Shown here one piece after another: positions 1 through 7,419 of a DNA stretch of 36,190 bases (its first letter is position 1; each line of letters begins with the position of its first letter). The notes beneath the pieces were generated by a model, which saw only the letters and a program-made list of their open reading frames with translations, was not told the origin of the DNA and did not search any database. Origin of the DNA: Bacillota bacterium (lineage in GTDB: Bacteria; Planctomycetota; UBA8108; UBA1146); assembly GCA_003973385.1 (NCBI GenBank), contig QNYK01000021.1:1-36190 (forward strand). Direction: 5' to 3'. The position numbers and the translations under genes are program-made.

Positions 1-2
1 TA

Positions 3-173
3 TATCAGACAATTTTTGCGACATTATACGGTGTCACCGCTACCGGATTCGTGGTCTTCCTGTGGCCCCTTGCCCATCTGAATCACTGGCTAGTGGGCCA
101 TCTTGCAGGGCATCATGCTCCAGCCGACCCCCCGGTTAGCAGAGCGGGGTCTCTGGAACAGGAGAAACCATGA
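3..173 (+). CDS. C-terminal end of an unidentified membrane protein (partial, cut by window edge)
   Basis: An open frame runs in from the left edge for 56 residues and stops at a TGA that overlaps the ATG of the next gene (ATGA), an arrangement typical of co-translated genes. The visible part contains one hydrophobic segment (around ATGFVVFLWPLAHL) followed by a hydrophilic histidine/proline-rich tail. There is no start in the window and no recognisable domain in so short a piece. The overlap with the RDD gene is the main reason to believe it is real; the family is unknown. Confidence 0.5.
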   Translation, partial: YQTIFATLYGVTATGFVVFLWPLAHLNHWLVGHLAGHHAPADPPVSRAGSLEQEKP

Positions 174-682
174 CGCAGGATCCAGCACCACAATACGTCG
201 GTTTCTGGGCCCGAACCTGCGCAGCATTGATCGATTCCCTGTTGCTCTTGATGATCATCCTCCCCGTCACGATCGTCATCTACGGTTTGCCGCCGTTCGA
301 ATTCTGGGGCGACTTACTCCGTGTCACCAGTGAGGAAGAACTTTATGGGTTGCTCGAATCCAGGGCGACCGTGGTAGAAGAGCCCGGAGTTTTCGGCGGC
401 ACGATCGGTTTTCTTGTCTCATGGGTGTTGCCAGCGATCGCAGTAGTTATTTTCTGGATCGCCAAGCAGGCGACACCGGGCAAGATGGTGTTCTCCGCCG
501 TGATTGTCGATGCAACCTCTGGAGAAGCCCCCAGCGGTGGACAGATGATCGGTCGCTATCTTGGCTATTTTATCGCCCTCTTTCCCTTCGGCCTGGGGAT
601 CCTTTGGGTCGGGCTGGATAAGAGGAAACAGGGGTGGCACGACAAGCTCGCCGGTACCGTTGTTGTCAGGAAACGCAAGTAG
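170..682 (+). CDS. RDD family integral membrane protein
   Basis: A 170-residue protein that matches the RDD family pattern: an N-terminal segment with a conserved aromatic/Arg stretch (GFWARTCAALIDSLLL, residues about 10-25) leading into the first membrane helix, a second hydrophobic segment at about 80-100, and a C-terminal part with GKMVF and GRYLGYF stretches ending in the KRKQGWHDKLAGTVVV pattern typical of RDD proteins. Family members are small polytopic inner-membrane proteins, some linked to transport, most without a defined role. The ATG at 170 has a GGAG five bases upstream and overlaps the stop of the preceding gene, so the two are probably one operon. The exact function is not inferable. 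Confidence 0.9.
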   Translation: MTQDPAPQYVGFWARTCAALIDSLLLLMIILPVTIVIYGLPPFEFWGDLLRVTSEEELYGLLESRATVVEEPGVFGGTIGFLVSWVLPAIAVVIFWIAKQATPGKMVFSAVIVDATSGEAPSGGQMIGRYLGYFIALFPFGLGILWVGLDKRKQGWHDKLAGTVVVRKRK

Positions 683-767
683 TTGTCTTCCTCCGGCCAC
701 GTGCATCATTGACCACCTCCGGGCTTGCGGTGTACCGTCACTGAGTTGCAGATTCGATCACGCCGTG

Positions 768-773
768 AGGAGG
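768..773 (+). promoter_or_regulatory. Ribosome binding site deciding the MetE-like start
   Basis: AGGAGG lies four bases before the ATG at 778 and only one base before an in-frame TTG at 775. The spacing favours the ATG. Confidence 0.65.
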
Positions 774-777
774 CTTG

Positions 778-1980
778 ATGTACACCGTCACCAAGGACAT
801 CCAGTTACCCTGTACCGTCACCGGTTCGTGGCCGCGTCCAAGGTGGTTCGACGACAGCATGTGGGGGCGACCGCTTGATACCTGCATGATGGACACCAAC
901 TTTCGCGAGAAGTACCAGGATGCGCTCGCCACCGTGATCAGCGATGAGGACCGTGCCGGCCTCGACATCCTCACTCACGGCGATCTGCACTGCGACAACG
1001 ACATGGCCGGTCGCTCCTGGCATCACTACCCGCTGCAGCGCTGGGCCGGTTTCGATGGTGGAGATCACCTGCAGTCGGAAGAGACTCGTTCGCCATGGTT
1101 GCGCTATCCGCCAGGGACCTTGCTCAACGAGATCTATACCGGTTGGCGCTGGCCCCGGGTGGTCGGCAAGATCGAGCACCGGCCCCTCGACTACGACAAG
1201 ATCTGGCGGATGGCCCAGGCCAGGAGTGACAAGCCGGTGCGTTTTGGTACCTGCTGTTCCCAGGTGATGGGGCTATTCCTCGACATCCACACCCCCCACT
1301 ACAGCGACAACCAGGAGTTGATCTGGGACATGGCGGTGGCGATGAACACCGAACTGCACCGGCTCAAAGACGCTGGTTGTCAGTGCATCCAGATCGAGGA
1401 ACCGACGCTGCACTTCTGGGCCAACACCTACGGTAAAGACAGCGACGAGGTCCAGTTCATGCTCAAGGCGTTCAATCGCGAGGTGGAAGGTCTCGATGAC
1501 ATCGAGCTGTGGATCCACACCTGCTGGGGTAACCCCAACATGCAGCGCGTCATCGACAATGACAGTTACGAGGAGTCCTTCGATCTGTACATGAACGAGT
1601 GCAAGGGTGATGTCTGGACCGTCGAGATGACCGATCGCGGATTCCGCGAGATCGAGATGTTTGGCGAGGGTAAGGGCAACCTGCCGAAGAAGGTCTGCGT
1701 CGGCGTCGTCAGCCATCGACACTTACAGGTTGACAGTCCCGAGCAGATCGCCGAACGCATCCGCCATGCCCTGAAGTACATCGCACCGGAGCAGTTGATC
1801 ATCTCGAGCGATTGCGGCTTCGGTCGCCAGGGCTGCAACCGCGATATCGCCTTCTTCAAGGCGACCGCCATCGCCCAGGGGGTCAACATCATCCGGGGTG
1901 AACTGGGACTTCCCACCAGCGACATCCGTGCCGTGGCGCCCCAGCTGCAGACCGACATAGTGCCGAAGATCGAGGCGTGA
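778..1980 (+). CDS. MetE-like zinc-dependent methyltransferase (cobalamin-independent methionine synthase superfamily)
   Basis: This 400-residue protein corresponds to the C-terminal catalytic barrel of cobalamin-independent methionine synthase; it is about half the length of full MetE, so it belongs to the short, single-domain branch. It opens with TVTGSWPRP, the usual family start, and keeps a complete apparent zinc site: His247 and Cys249 in WIHTCWGN and Cys346 in SDCGFG. IQIEEP (about 205-209) is the family's conserved acidic strand. Known members of this branch use corrinoid proteins or other methyl donors to make methionine, or methylate other thiols, so the methyl donor here is unknown. 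Its stop is 16 bases from a tandem set of small membrane-protein genes. Its last 80 bases resemble the intergenic repeats downstream (see repeats). Confidence 0.88.
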   Translation: MYTVTKDIQLPCTVTGSWPRPRWFDDSMWGRPLDTCMMDTNFREKYQDALATVISDEDRAGLDILTHGDLHCDNDMAGRSWHHYPLQRWAGFDGGDHLQSEETRSPWLRYPPGTLLNEIYTGWRWPRVVGKIEHRPLDYDKIWRMAQARSDKPVRFGTCCSQVMGLFLDIHTPHYSDNQELIWDMAVAMNTELHRLKDAGCQCIQIEEPTLHFWANTYGKDSDEVQFMLKAFNREVEGLDDIELWIHTCWGNPNMQRVIDNDSYEESFDLYMNECKGDVWTVEMTDRGFREIEMFGEGKGNLPKKVCVGVVSHRHLQVDSPEQIAERIRHALKYIAPEQLIISSDCGFGRQGCNRDIAFFKATAIAQGVNIIRGELGLPTSDIRAVAPQLQTDIVPKIEA

Positions 1981-1996
1981 GGGAGGAGCAGGATCG

Positions 1997-2632
1997 ATGC
2001 TGCTGAGAAACGTACTGGCAACTGCTTTCATCCTGATCTTGCTGATGGCGACGGTGTGGTTCGCCTTCAACATTATCGACAAAACGATTCCCTTCGAGAG
2101 TGTCGATGGCCGGGTTGCGGAACACGACCTTGAGTTCCATTACTATGGTTGTCATCAGGGCTATTCGTTACTTCTGGTCGACAACCTGGATCGGATAAAC
2201 CCCAGGGAAGCGCACTCGATGAGCCGTTCTGGCAGCTCCGGCACCAGCTGGAATCGCGATTTTCTGGGAAAACTCACGATAACCTGTCGTGAGGGGAAGT
2301 CGGTCATGCTGTCTTTTCCATCCCCTGAAGGAAGTCGAGAGATCTCCATCTCCGGTGATTACACCCTGGAGACGTGGGATCCAGCCTCAGCGTACCTGAC
2401 CATCAACGACGAGAGTTATTCCATCTCTGGCGGCATGATCATCGCCGTCGACTTTGATCAGACAGGGCCGACCGTACATCTAATCGATGTCGATCTGTCG
2501 GAACTCGCTGTTTACGAGAACGAATCTACGGGTCAAATGGAGGCTCCGACCGTCAGCGAGCTCGAGGGATACATCCTGAAGAGCCGACCCATCCTGGATG
2601 TGCTGGTTCGCGACAAGCAGGAACAGAAGTGA
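1997..2632 (+). CDS. Membrane-anchored hypothetical protein, paralogue 1
   Basis: A 211-residue protein with one N-terminal membrane helix (about residues 5-27) and a predicted extracytoplasmic remainder; no known domain is recognised. It has a strong GGGAGGAG eight bases before the ATG and follows the MetE-like gene by 16 bases. It is a clear paralogue of the next gene: both have an HYYG core (FHYYGCHQGYSLLLVD against YHYYGWEDGLSVLLID), a DVDLSEL/DIDLSDL segment, a PT..E.Y.L region, and both end in QEQK. The function is unknown. The conserved HYYG and D-x-DLS motifs are the residues to follow in any family search. Confidence 0.82.
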   Translation: MLLRNVLATAFILILLMATVWFAFNIIDKTIPFESVDGRVAEHDLEFHYYGCHQGYSLLLVDNLDRINPREAHSMSRSGSSGTSWNRDFLGKLTITCREGKSVMLSFPSPEGSREISISGDYTLETWDPASAYLTINDESYSISGGMIIAVDFDQTGPTVHLIDVDLSELAVYENESTGQMEAPTVSELEGYILKSRPILDVLVRDKQEQK

Positions 2633-2715
2633 CGGCGCCTGGTTCACTGCCTGGAGTGAAGTGGGACTCCCCACCTGTGCCATCCATGCCGTGGGTGCCG
2701 ACAGTGGAGGCGTGA
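2618..2715 (+). repeat. 98-nt direct repeat, copy 1 (contains a MetE-tail-like segment)
   Basis: This copy spans the last codons of paralogue 1, its stop and most of the spacer. It matches 3398-3495 at about 93 of 98 positions, and the final 61 bases are identical. Read in one frame the spacer gives SEVGLPTCAIHAVGA, close to RGELGLPTSDIRAVA at the end of the upstream MetE-like protein; at DNA level GTGAAGTGGGACTCCCCACC here matches 18 of 20 bases at 1898-1917. It looks like a decayed copy of the MetE-like gene's 3' end. Confidence 0.9.
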
Positions 2716-2731
2716 AGAGGAGGTCGGGGCG

Positions 2732-3412
2732 ATGCAGAAGAAGAACCTGATAGCGCTCGTGATCATGGTGCTACTGCTGATGGTGATCACGCCGATTGCC
2801 TTCAAATCCATCCCCGAGATTCCAAACTGCAAGCATCTGGAGGGCCGTGTGGATGAGTTGCCAGCTGCTATTCAGGGGAGTATAGCAATCTACTATCATT
2901 ACTACGGCTGGGAGGATGGACTTTCAGTGCTGCTGATTGATCATGTGAGCGGGAAACAGGTAAAACCTGGCGAGCAGACCAAGCAGTGGGGTGTTTCAGG
3001 GAGTACATCGGTCCGTGGAAATGCTGGGGGTATGGCCTGGTTGCGCAATCACTATGGGCGCAGCGTACAGCACACCATCTCGGTCTCGGTTCGATCCTCC
3101 GAGGAAATGCGTGATGTAGAATTTACTTTCGACCATCAGTTCAATTCAAGAGACCCCTTCCTCGCTACCCTGACCATCGAAGGCTCCGACTATGAGGTCA
3201 CCAGCGATACCGTCTTCTTCATCGATCATGAACTGGATGGATCCGTCATGGTGAATCAACTTGATATCGATCTCTCCGATCTATTGGGAGAATCTGAAAG
3301 CGGATTTTCTCGGATGCGTGGAGTTCCGACCAAGGATGGAATTGAGGCCTATCTCCTGCAGAGTTCTAGCATCGAGGAGTTGTTGAATGCCGGCGATCAG
3401 GAACAGAAGTGA
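2732..3412 (+). CDS. Membrane-anchored hypothetical protein, paralogue 2
   Basis: A 226-residue protein with an N-terminal membrane helix (about residues 6-25) and a predicted extracytoplasmic domain, paralogous to the preceding gene over its whole length (shared HYYG, LDIDLSDL and terminal QEQK). AGGAGG lies eight bases before the ATG. The two paralogues have diverged strongly in the middle while keeping near-identical 3' ends, which means the end and spacer were homogenised or duplicated later than the body. No known family is recognised. Confidence 0.82.
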   Translation: MQKKNLIALVIMVLLLMVITPIAFKSIPEIPNCKHLEGRVDELPAAIQGSIAIYYHYYGWEDGLSVLLIDHVSGKQVKPGEQTKQWGVSGSTSVRGNAGGMAWLRNHYGRSVQHTISVSVRSSEEMRDVEFTFDHQFNSRDPFLATLTIEGSDYEVTSDTVFFIDHELDGSVMVNQLDIDLSDLLGESESGFSRMRGVPTKDGIEAYLLQSSSIEELLNAGDQEQK

Positions 3413-3495
3413 TGGAGCCTGGTTCACAGTCCGGAGTGAAGTGGGACTCCCCACCTGTGCCATCCATGCCGTGGGTGCCGACAGTGGAGGCGTGA
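3398..3495 (+). repeat. 98-nt direct repeat, copy 2 (contains a MetE-tail-like segment)
   Basis: Second copy of the repeat at 2618-2715, covering the end and stop of paralogue 2 and the spacer up to the start of the zinc-ribbon protein. The GGAGGCGTG at its end now serves as the ribosome-binding region for the next gene. It contains the same MetE-tail-like SEVGLPTCAIHAVGA frame. Confidence 0.9.
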
Positions 3496-3854
3496 TGGCT
3501 CAACTGAACGAGGATCAAAAGCAACAGTTCGCCGAGAAGTGTCGGGAAAATTCCCGAGTTCGTCGGCGCATCATCTCGGTTTGTTTTCTTTCAGTGTTCG
3601 TGATGATCATCTTTGTCATCCGCGACCCCTCGAGTGAGAGTTCCACCACTGAAATTGTGCAGTATCTCTGTACTGGAACGCTTCTTATCGGCGTATTGTT
3701 TCTGGCAGGACAAAATCTCACAGAAAACCGTTGTCCTGCTTGCAACGTTTGGTTGGGACAGCGGCGCTGGCCGCATCCGGACAGGGGATCGATGAGGTTC
3801 TGCTCAAAGTGTGGGGTGGAGTGGTTTTCAGACTCCGGAGGCGGGTCGTCATGA
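3495..3854 (+). CDS. Small two-helix membrane protein with C-terminal zinc ribbon
   Basis: A 119-residue protein. Two hydrophobic segments (about residues 25-41, IISVCFLSVFVMIIFVI, and 55-74) are followed by a zinc-ribbon-like pair of CxxC knuckles: Cys80/Cys83 (CPAC) and Cys103/Cys106 (CSKC). The short loop between the helices and the Cys-rich tail suggest a hairpin in the membrane with the ribbon in the cytoplasm. The frame is open upstream through the 98-nt repeat, but the ATG at 3495 just after GGAGG is the better start. It is the third small membrane-protein gene in this cluster but is not obviously related to the two paralogues. The function is unknown. Confidence 0.75.
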   Translation: MAQLNEDQKQQFAEKCRENSRVRRRIISVCFLSVFVMIIFVIRDPSSESSTTEIVQYLCTGTLLIGVLFLAGQNLTENRCPACNVWLGQRRWPHPDRGSMRFCSKCGVEWFSDSGGGSS

Positions 3855-3878
3855 TCGGCGCAAGGATCGGTTTCGCCG

Positions 3879-4778
3879 ATGACTGAGACAGCAACACCGC
3901 TACTGACCGGTCTGGTGGCGGCCACCTTCACGCCGATGAAGAGCGATGGCGCCATCGACTTGCAGCGCATCGCCAACGTGTGCGATTTCGTGCTGGGGCA
4001 GGGTGTCGATGGTCTGTTCGTTTGTGGCAGTACCGGCGAGTCCCCCTCTCTGACCATCGACGAACGGACGGCTGTGGCCGAGACTTACATCGAGGCGGCT
4101 GCGAAGCGTGTGCCGGTGGTGGTGCATGTCGGGCACAACAGTCTCAGCGATGCGCGTACGCTGGCTGCCCACGCTCAGCAACTGGGCGCCGATGCGATCG
4201 CCGTGGTACCGCCATCGTATTTTCCCCTGTCATCCATCGATGTGCTCGTCGAGTGCCTGCACCACATTGCAGAAGCAGCACCGGAAACTCCCCTCTACTA
4301 CTACCACATCCCTCCCATCACAGGTGTCGATCTATCGATGATCGAATTGCTGGAGAGAGGGGAGTCTCTACCGACGCTGGCCGGCATCAAGTTCAGCGCT
4401 CCACAGTTCGATGAGCTGGCCGCGTGTGTCGGGTACGGGTCGGGGCGATACAACATCTTGTTTGGTTGTGATGAGTTGTTGCTGACCGGACTGCAGGCGG
4501 GGATCGATGGGGCGGTCGGCAGCACCTACAACTTCATGGCCCCCCACTACCGCCGGGTCATCGACGCCTACCAGGCGGGAAAGATGGATGAGGCGAAACA
4601 ACATCAAGCCGTGGCGACGGCACGGGTCGAGGAGATCCTCCGACATGGCGGCCACAATGCCATCAAGGCAGCGATGGGATTCCTTGGACTCGATTGTGGG
4701 CCGCCTCGGTTGCCGTGGAAGCCGCTCTCGGATGAGGCGCGATCGGGGCTGAAACAGGGGCTCACCGATGAGCACTAG
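3879..4778 (+). CDS. nanA: N-acetylneuraminate lyase (class I aldolase, DapA/NanA superfamily)
   Basis: A 299-residue TIM-barrel aldolase of normal family length. It has the pyruvate-binding GSTGES loop (residues 50-55), the catalytic tyrosine in YYYHIPPITGV (about Tyr142) and the Schiff-base lysine in AGIKFS (Lys171). The YYHIP..TG form of the tyrosine motif is that of sialic-acid lyases rather than dihydrodipicolinate synthases. It would cleave N-acetylneuraminate to N-acetylmannosamine and pyruvate in the cytoplasm. Context supports this: the next gene is a kelch mutarotase-Na+ symporter fusion and the one after is an AGE epimerase. Its 3' end overlaps the next gene by 11 bases. A different 2-keto-3-deoxy acid substrate is possible but less likely. 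Confidence 0.87.
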   Translation: MTETATPLLTGLVAATFTPMKSDGAIDLQRIANVCDFVLGQGVDGLFVCGSTGESPSLTIDERTAVAETYIEAAAKRVPVVVHVGHNSLSDARTLAAHAQQLGADAIAVVPPSYFPLSSIDVLVECLHHIAEAAPETPLYYYHIPPITGVDLSMIELLERGESLPTLAGIKFSAPQFDELAACVGYGSGRYNILFGCDELLLTGLQAGIDGAVGSTYNFMAPHYRRVIDAYQAGKMDEAKQHQAVATARVEEILRHGGHNAIKAAMGFLGLDCGPPRLPWKPLSDEARSGLKQGLTDEH

Positions 4779-7419
4779 ATGTGACTTCCTGGGGCTGCTG
4801 TTGCTGCTACTCACGGTATCGCTTCCGGCGAATGGTCAGGAATCGAGCCACCCAAACTTTTCCCTGCTGCCGGATGTGCCCGCCGAGATCGGCCTCGGTG
4901 GACCGCTGGTGGGAACCCACGGTGGCGCACTGATCGTCGCCGGGGGTGCCAATTTCCCGACACCCCTGACCGAGGGTGGCAGCAAGGTGTGGCACGATGA
5001 TGTTTTCGTGCTGCTTCCCGGCGAAGAGCAATGGCTCACCGGCCAGAAACTGCCACGCCCACTCGCCTACGCATCGTGCACATCGACAGCGCGAGGCGTC
5101 GTCGTCGTGGGCGGTTCCGATGCCGATCAGGTCTACTCGACGGCGTTCCTGATGCGCTGGGATGCAGACTCGAAACAGGTCCTGTTCGAGTCGTTACCCG
5201 ATCTTCCAGCGGCGAGTGCCTTTGGATCGGCCGAGTCGATCGGCGATATCGTTTATCTGTGCCAGGGCAAGCATCAGAAGAGTGACCTGCAATTGACCGG
5301 GGGTTTCTGGCAACTGAACCTGGCCGCGATCGACAGCGGTTGGCAATCGCTACCAGAGCATCCGGGTCCGGTGCGCTTCAAGATGAGCACGGCAGTTCAA
5401 CAGGGTCCCGGCGGCGAAAAGTGCCTGTTTCTCTTCTCCGGAACGAGCACCAGCGAGACCGATCAGGGTGATCCGCGCTTCCACGCCTACACCGACAGTT
5501 ACCGATATTCGCCATTGGAGCGGCTTTGGATCGAGGTGGCTTCCCTGCCACTGCTCGATGATCCGCGCCATCTGGTCGGTGAGGAGAAGTTCGCCAACGA
5601 ACGCTGGCCCATCTCTGCCTCCTGCGCCGAGTCGGTGGGGACTCGCACGATCCTGACCTTCAGCGGTTCTACCGACCGCTACATCCTCGACAACAACGGC
5701 AAGGTGTTGCCACCTGCCGTGAGACCGCAGTTCTTGCCCAGGGTGCTGTCTTACGACACCGTGACCGATCGCTGGAGCGATGTGGGCCGGATGCCTGTGG
5801 CAGTGGTGACCACCGAAGCGGTGCACTGGCAAGGCCAGATCGTCATCCCGTCAGGAGAGACACAGCCGGGCATCCGGACGCCGAAGGTACAGGCGCTGTC
5901 GCTCGAATCCACCGCAGCGGTGGCCCACTTCGAAGCCCTCGATTATGCGGTGCTCGGTCTGTACCTCGCCTTGATGGTGGCGATCGGCATCTACTTCGCA
6001 CGCCGTGGATCCACCACCGATGATTTCTTCCTGGCGGGCCGCAAGATCCCCTGGTGGGCGGCGGGGCTGTCGGTGTTTGGCACGCAACTCTCTGCCATCA
6101 CCTTCATGGCGATCCCGGCCACATCCTACGGTTCCGATTGGCGTCGTTTTGTCGGCTCAGTGATGTTGCTGCCGGTGTTGCTGCTGGTGATCTACTGCTT
6201 CCTGCCACTGTTTCGACGCCTCGATGTGACGACCGCTTACGAGTATCTGGAAGCGCGCTTTTCGGTGGCGGTGCGGGTGCTCGCCAGTGCCATCTTCATC
6301 CTGTTTCAGCTGGGACGGATGGGGATCGTGCTGCTGCTGCCGGCGATCGCCCTGTCTGCCGTGACGGCGATGGACACCTACCTGTGCATCGCCCTGATGG
6401 GGCTGCTGGCGACGATCTACACCGTGCTCGGTGGCATCTCGGCGGTGATCTGGACCGATGTATTACAGGTGTTCGTGTTGATCGGCGGCGCCCTGCTGTG
6501 CCTGATCGTGACGATCCAGGATGTGGGCGGTCTGGGGGCGATGATCGAGGCGGCTCAGGTCTCTGACAAGTTTCACATCTTCGACTGGCGCTGGAGCAGC
6601 TCTGACATGGTCGCCTGGGTGTTGATGGTCGGCTTCCTCTTCACCAATCTGGTGCCCTATACCAGCGATCAAACGGTGATCCAGCGCTACCTCACCACCC
6701 CCGATGAGAAGCAGGCCGCCAAGGGACTGTGGCTCAACCTCATCATCACCATTCCCACAGGCTTGCTCTTCTACGGCCTGGGGACGGCACTGTATGTCTA
6801 CTACACATCGCACCCGCTGGAGCAGTGGATGCTGCCGGCGGCGACCGATCAACTGGTGCCGTGGTTCGTGGTCACGCACTTGCCATCGGGGGTCGCCGGT
6901 GTGGTGGTGGCGTCGATCTTTGCCGCGGCGATGAGTTCGCTCGATAGTTCGATGAACAGCATCAGTGCCGCAGTGGTGAATGATTTTGTTGGCCGCTTCT
7001 CGGCCAGGGGGAGGCAACAGGATTTCCTGAAGCTGGCTCGGCGGTTGACCCTGGTGCTGGGTGTCATCGGTACCGGCGCTGCCATGGTGCTGGCCACCTA
7101 CGAGATCAAGTACCTGTTCGACTTCTTCCAGAGGGTGTTGGGGCTCTTTGGTGGAGGGCTGCTCGGGGTGTTCTTGCTGGCGGTGTTCACGCGCCGTTGT
7201 AACGCAACCGGTGCACTGGTGGGGTTGGTTTCGGGGGCGTCCGCGACCATCGCTGTGGCGTTCGGGACCGATATCAATTTTCTGCTGTATGCTGCCATCG
7301 GTTCGCTCACCTGCTTTGTGGTCGGCTATCTGGTCAGCCTGATGACGGGTGGGCAGGATCGTGACCTGGCCGGCTTGACGCTGGCGACACTGAGGGATGT
7401 CCGCAATGACGCTGGATGA
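4768..7419 (+). CDS. Kelch-type sialic acid mutarotase fused to SSS-family Na+:solute symporter
   Basis: An 883-residue two-part protein. Residues 1-24 form a signal peptide (LLLLLLTVSLPANG). Residues about 28-385 are kelch-like blades (recurring GG.. and W..L/P motifs, such as GGSKVWHDDV and DRWSDVGRMP), as in the cyclically permuted NanM-type mutarotases. From about 394 to 870 it is a sodium:solute symporter with about 13 helices, including the signature-like AGRKIPWWAAGLSVFGTQLS and an SSLDSSMNS stretch corresponding to the Na+ site region. The mutarotase half would face the periplasm and convert the alpha anomer released by sialidases, delivering it directly to the transporter. The frame is continuous with no stop between halves. 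Gene order with the lyase and epimerase gives the substrate; sialic acid is an inference. Confidence 0.88.
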   Translation: MSTRCDFLGLLLLLLTVSLPANGQESSHPNFSLLPDVPAEIGLGGPLVGTHGGALIVAGGANFPTPLTEGGSKVWHDDVFVLLPGEEQWLTGQKLPRPLAYASCTSTARGVVVVGGSDADQVYSTAFLMRWDADSKQVLFESLPDLPAASAFGSAESIGDIVYLCQGKHQKSDLQLTGGFWQLNLAAIDSGWQSLPEHPGPVRFKMSTAVQQGPGGEKCLFLFSGTSTSETDQGDPRFHAYTDSYRYSPLERLWIEVASLPLLDDPRHLVGEEKFANERWPISASCAESVGTRTILTFSGSTDRYILDNNGKVLPPAVRPQFLPRVLSYDTVTDRWSDVGRMPVAVVTTEAVHWQGQIVIPSGETQPGIRTPKVQALSLESTAAVAHFEALDYAVLGLYLALMVAIGIYFARRGSTTDDFFLAGRKIPWWAAGLSVFGTQLSAITFMAIPATSYGSDWRRFVGSVMLLPVLLLVIYCFLPLFRRLDVTTAYEYLEARFSVAVRVLASAIFILFQLGRMGIVLLLPAIALSAVTAMDTYLCIALMGLLATIYTVLGGISAVIWTDVLQVFVLIGGALLCLIVTIQDVGGLGAMIEAAQVSDKFHIFDWRWSSSDMVAWVLMVGFLFTNLVPYTSDQTVIQRYLTTPDEKQAAKGLWLNLIITIPTGLLFYGLGTALYVYYTSHPLEQWMLPAATDQLVPWFVVTHLPSGVAGVVVASIFAAAMSSLDSSMNSISAAVVNDFVGRFSARGRQQDFLKLARRLTLVLGVIGTGAAMVLATYEIKYLFDFFQRVLGLFGGGLLGVFLLAVFTRRCNATGALVGLVSGASATIAVAFGTDINFLLYAAIGSLTCFVVGYLVSLMTGGQDRDLAGLTLATLRDVRNDAG

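Noticed and set aside
3387-3494. Longer N-terminus for the zinc-ribbon protein starting inside paralogue 2
   Set aside because: It would translate the repeat and overlap paralogue 2; the ATG at 3495 has a well-placed GGAGG.
3879-4778. Annotation as dihydrodipicolinate synthase
   Set aside because: The YYHIP tyrosine motif and the sialic acid gene neighbours fit N-acetylneuraminate lyase better.
4768-7419. Possibility that the kelch and symporter parts are two genes joined by a sequencing error
   Set aside because: The frame is continuous, the junction has no stop or start signals, and such fusions fit the cluster's function.
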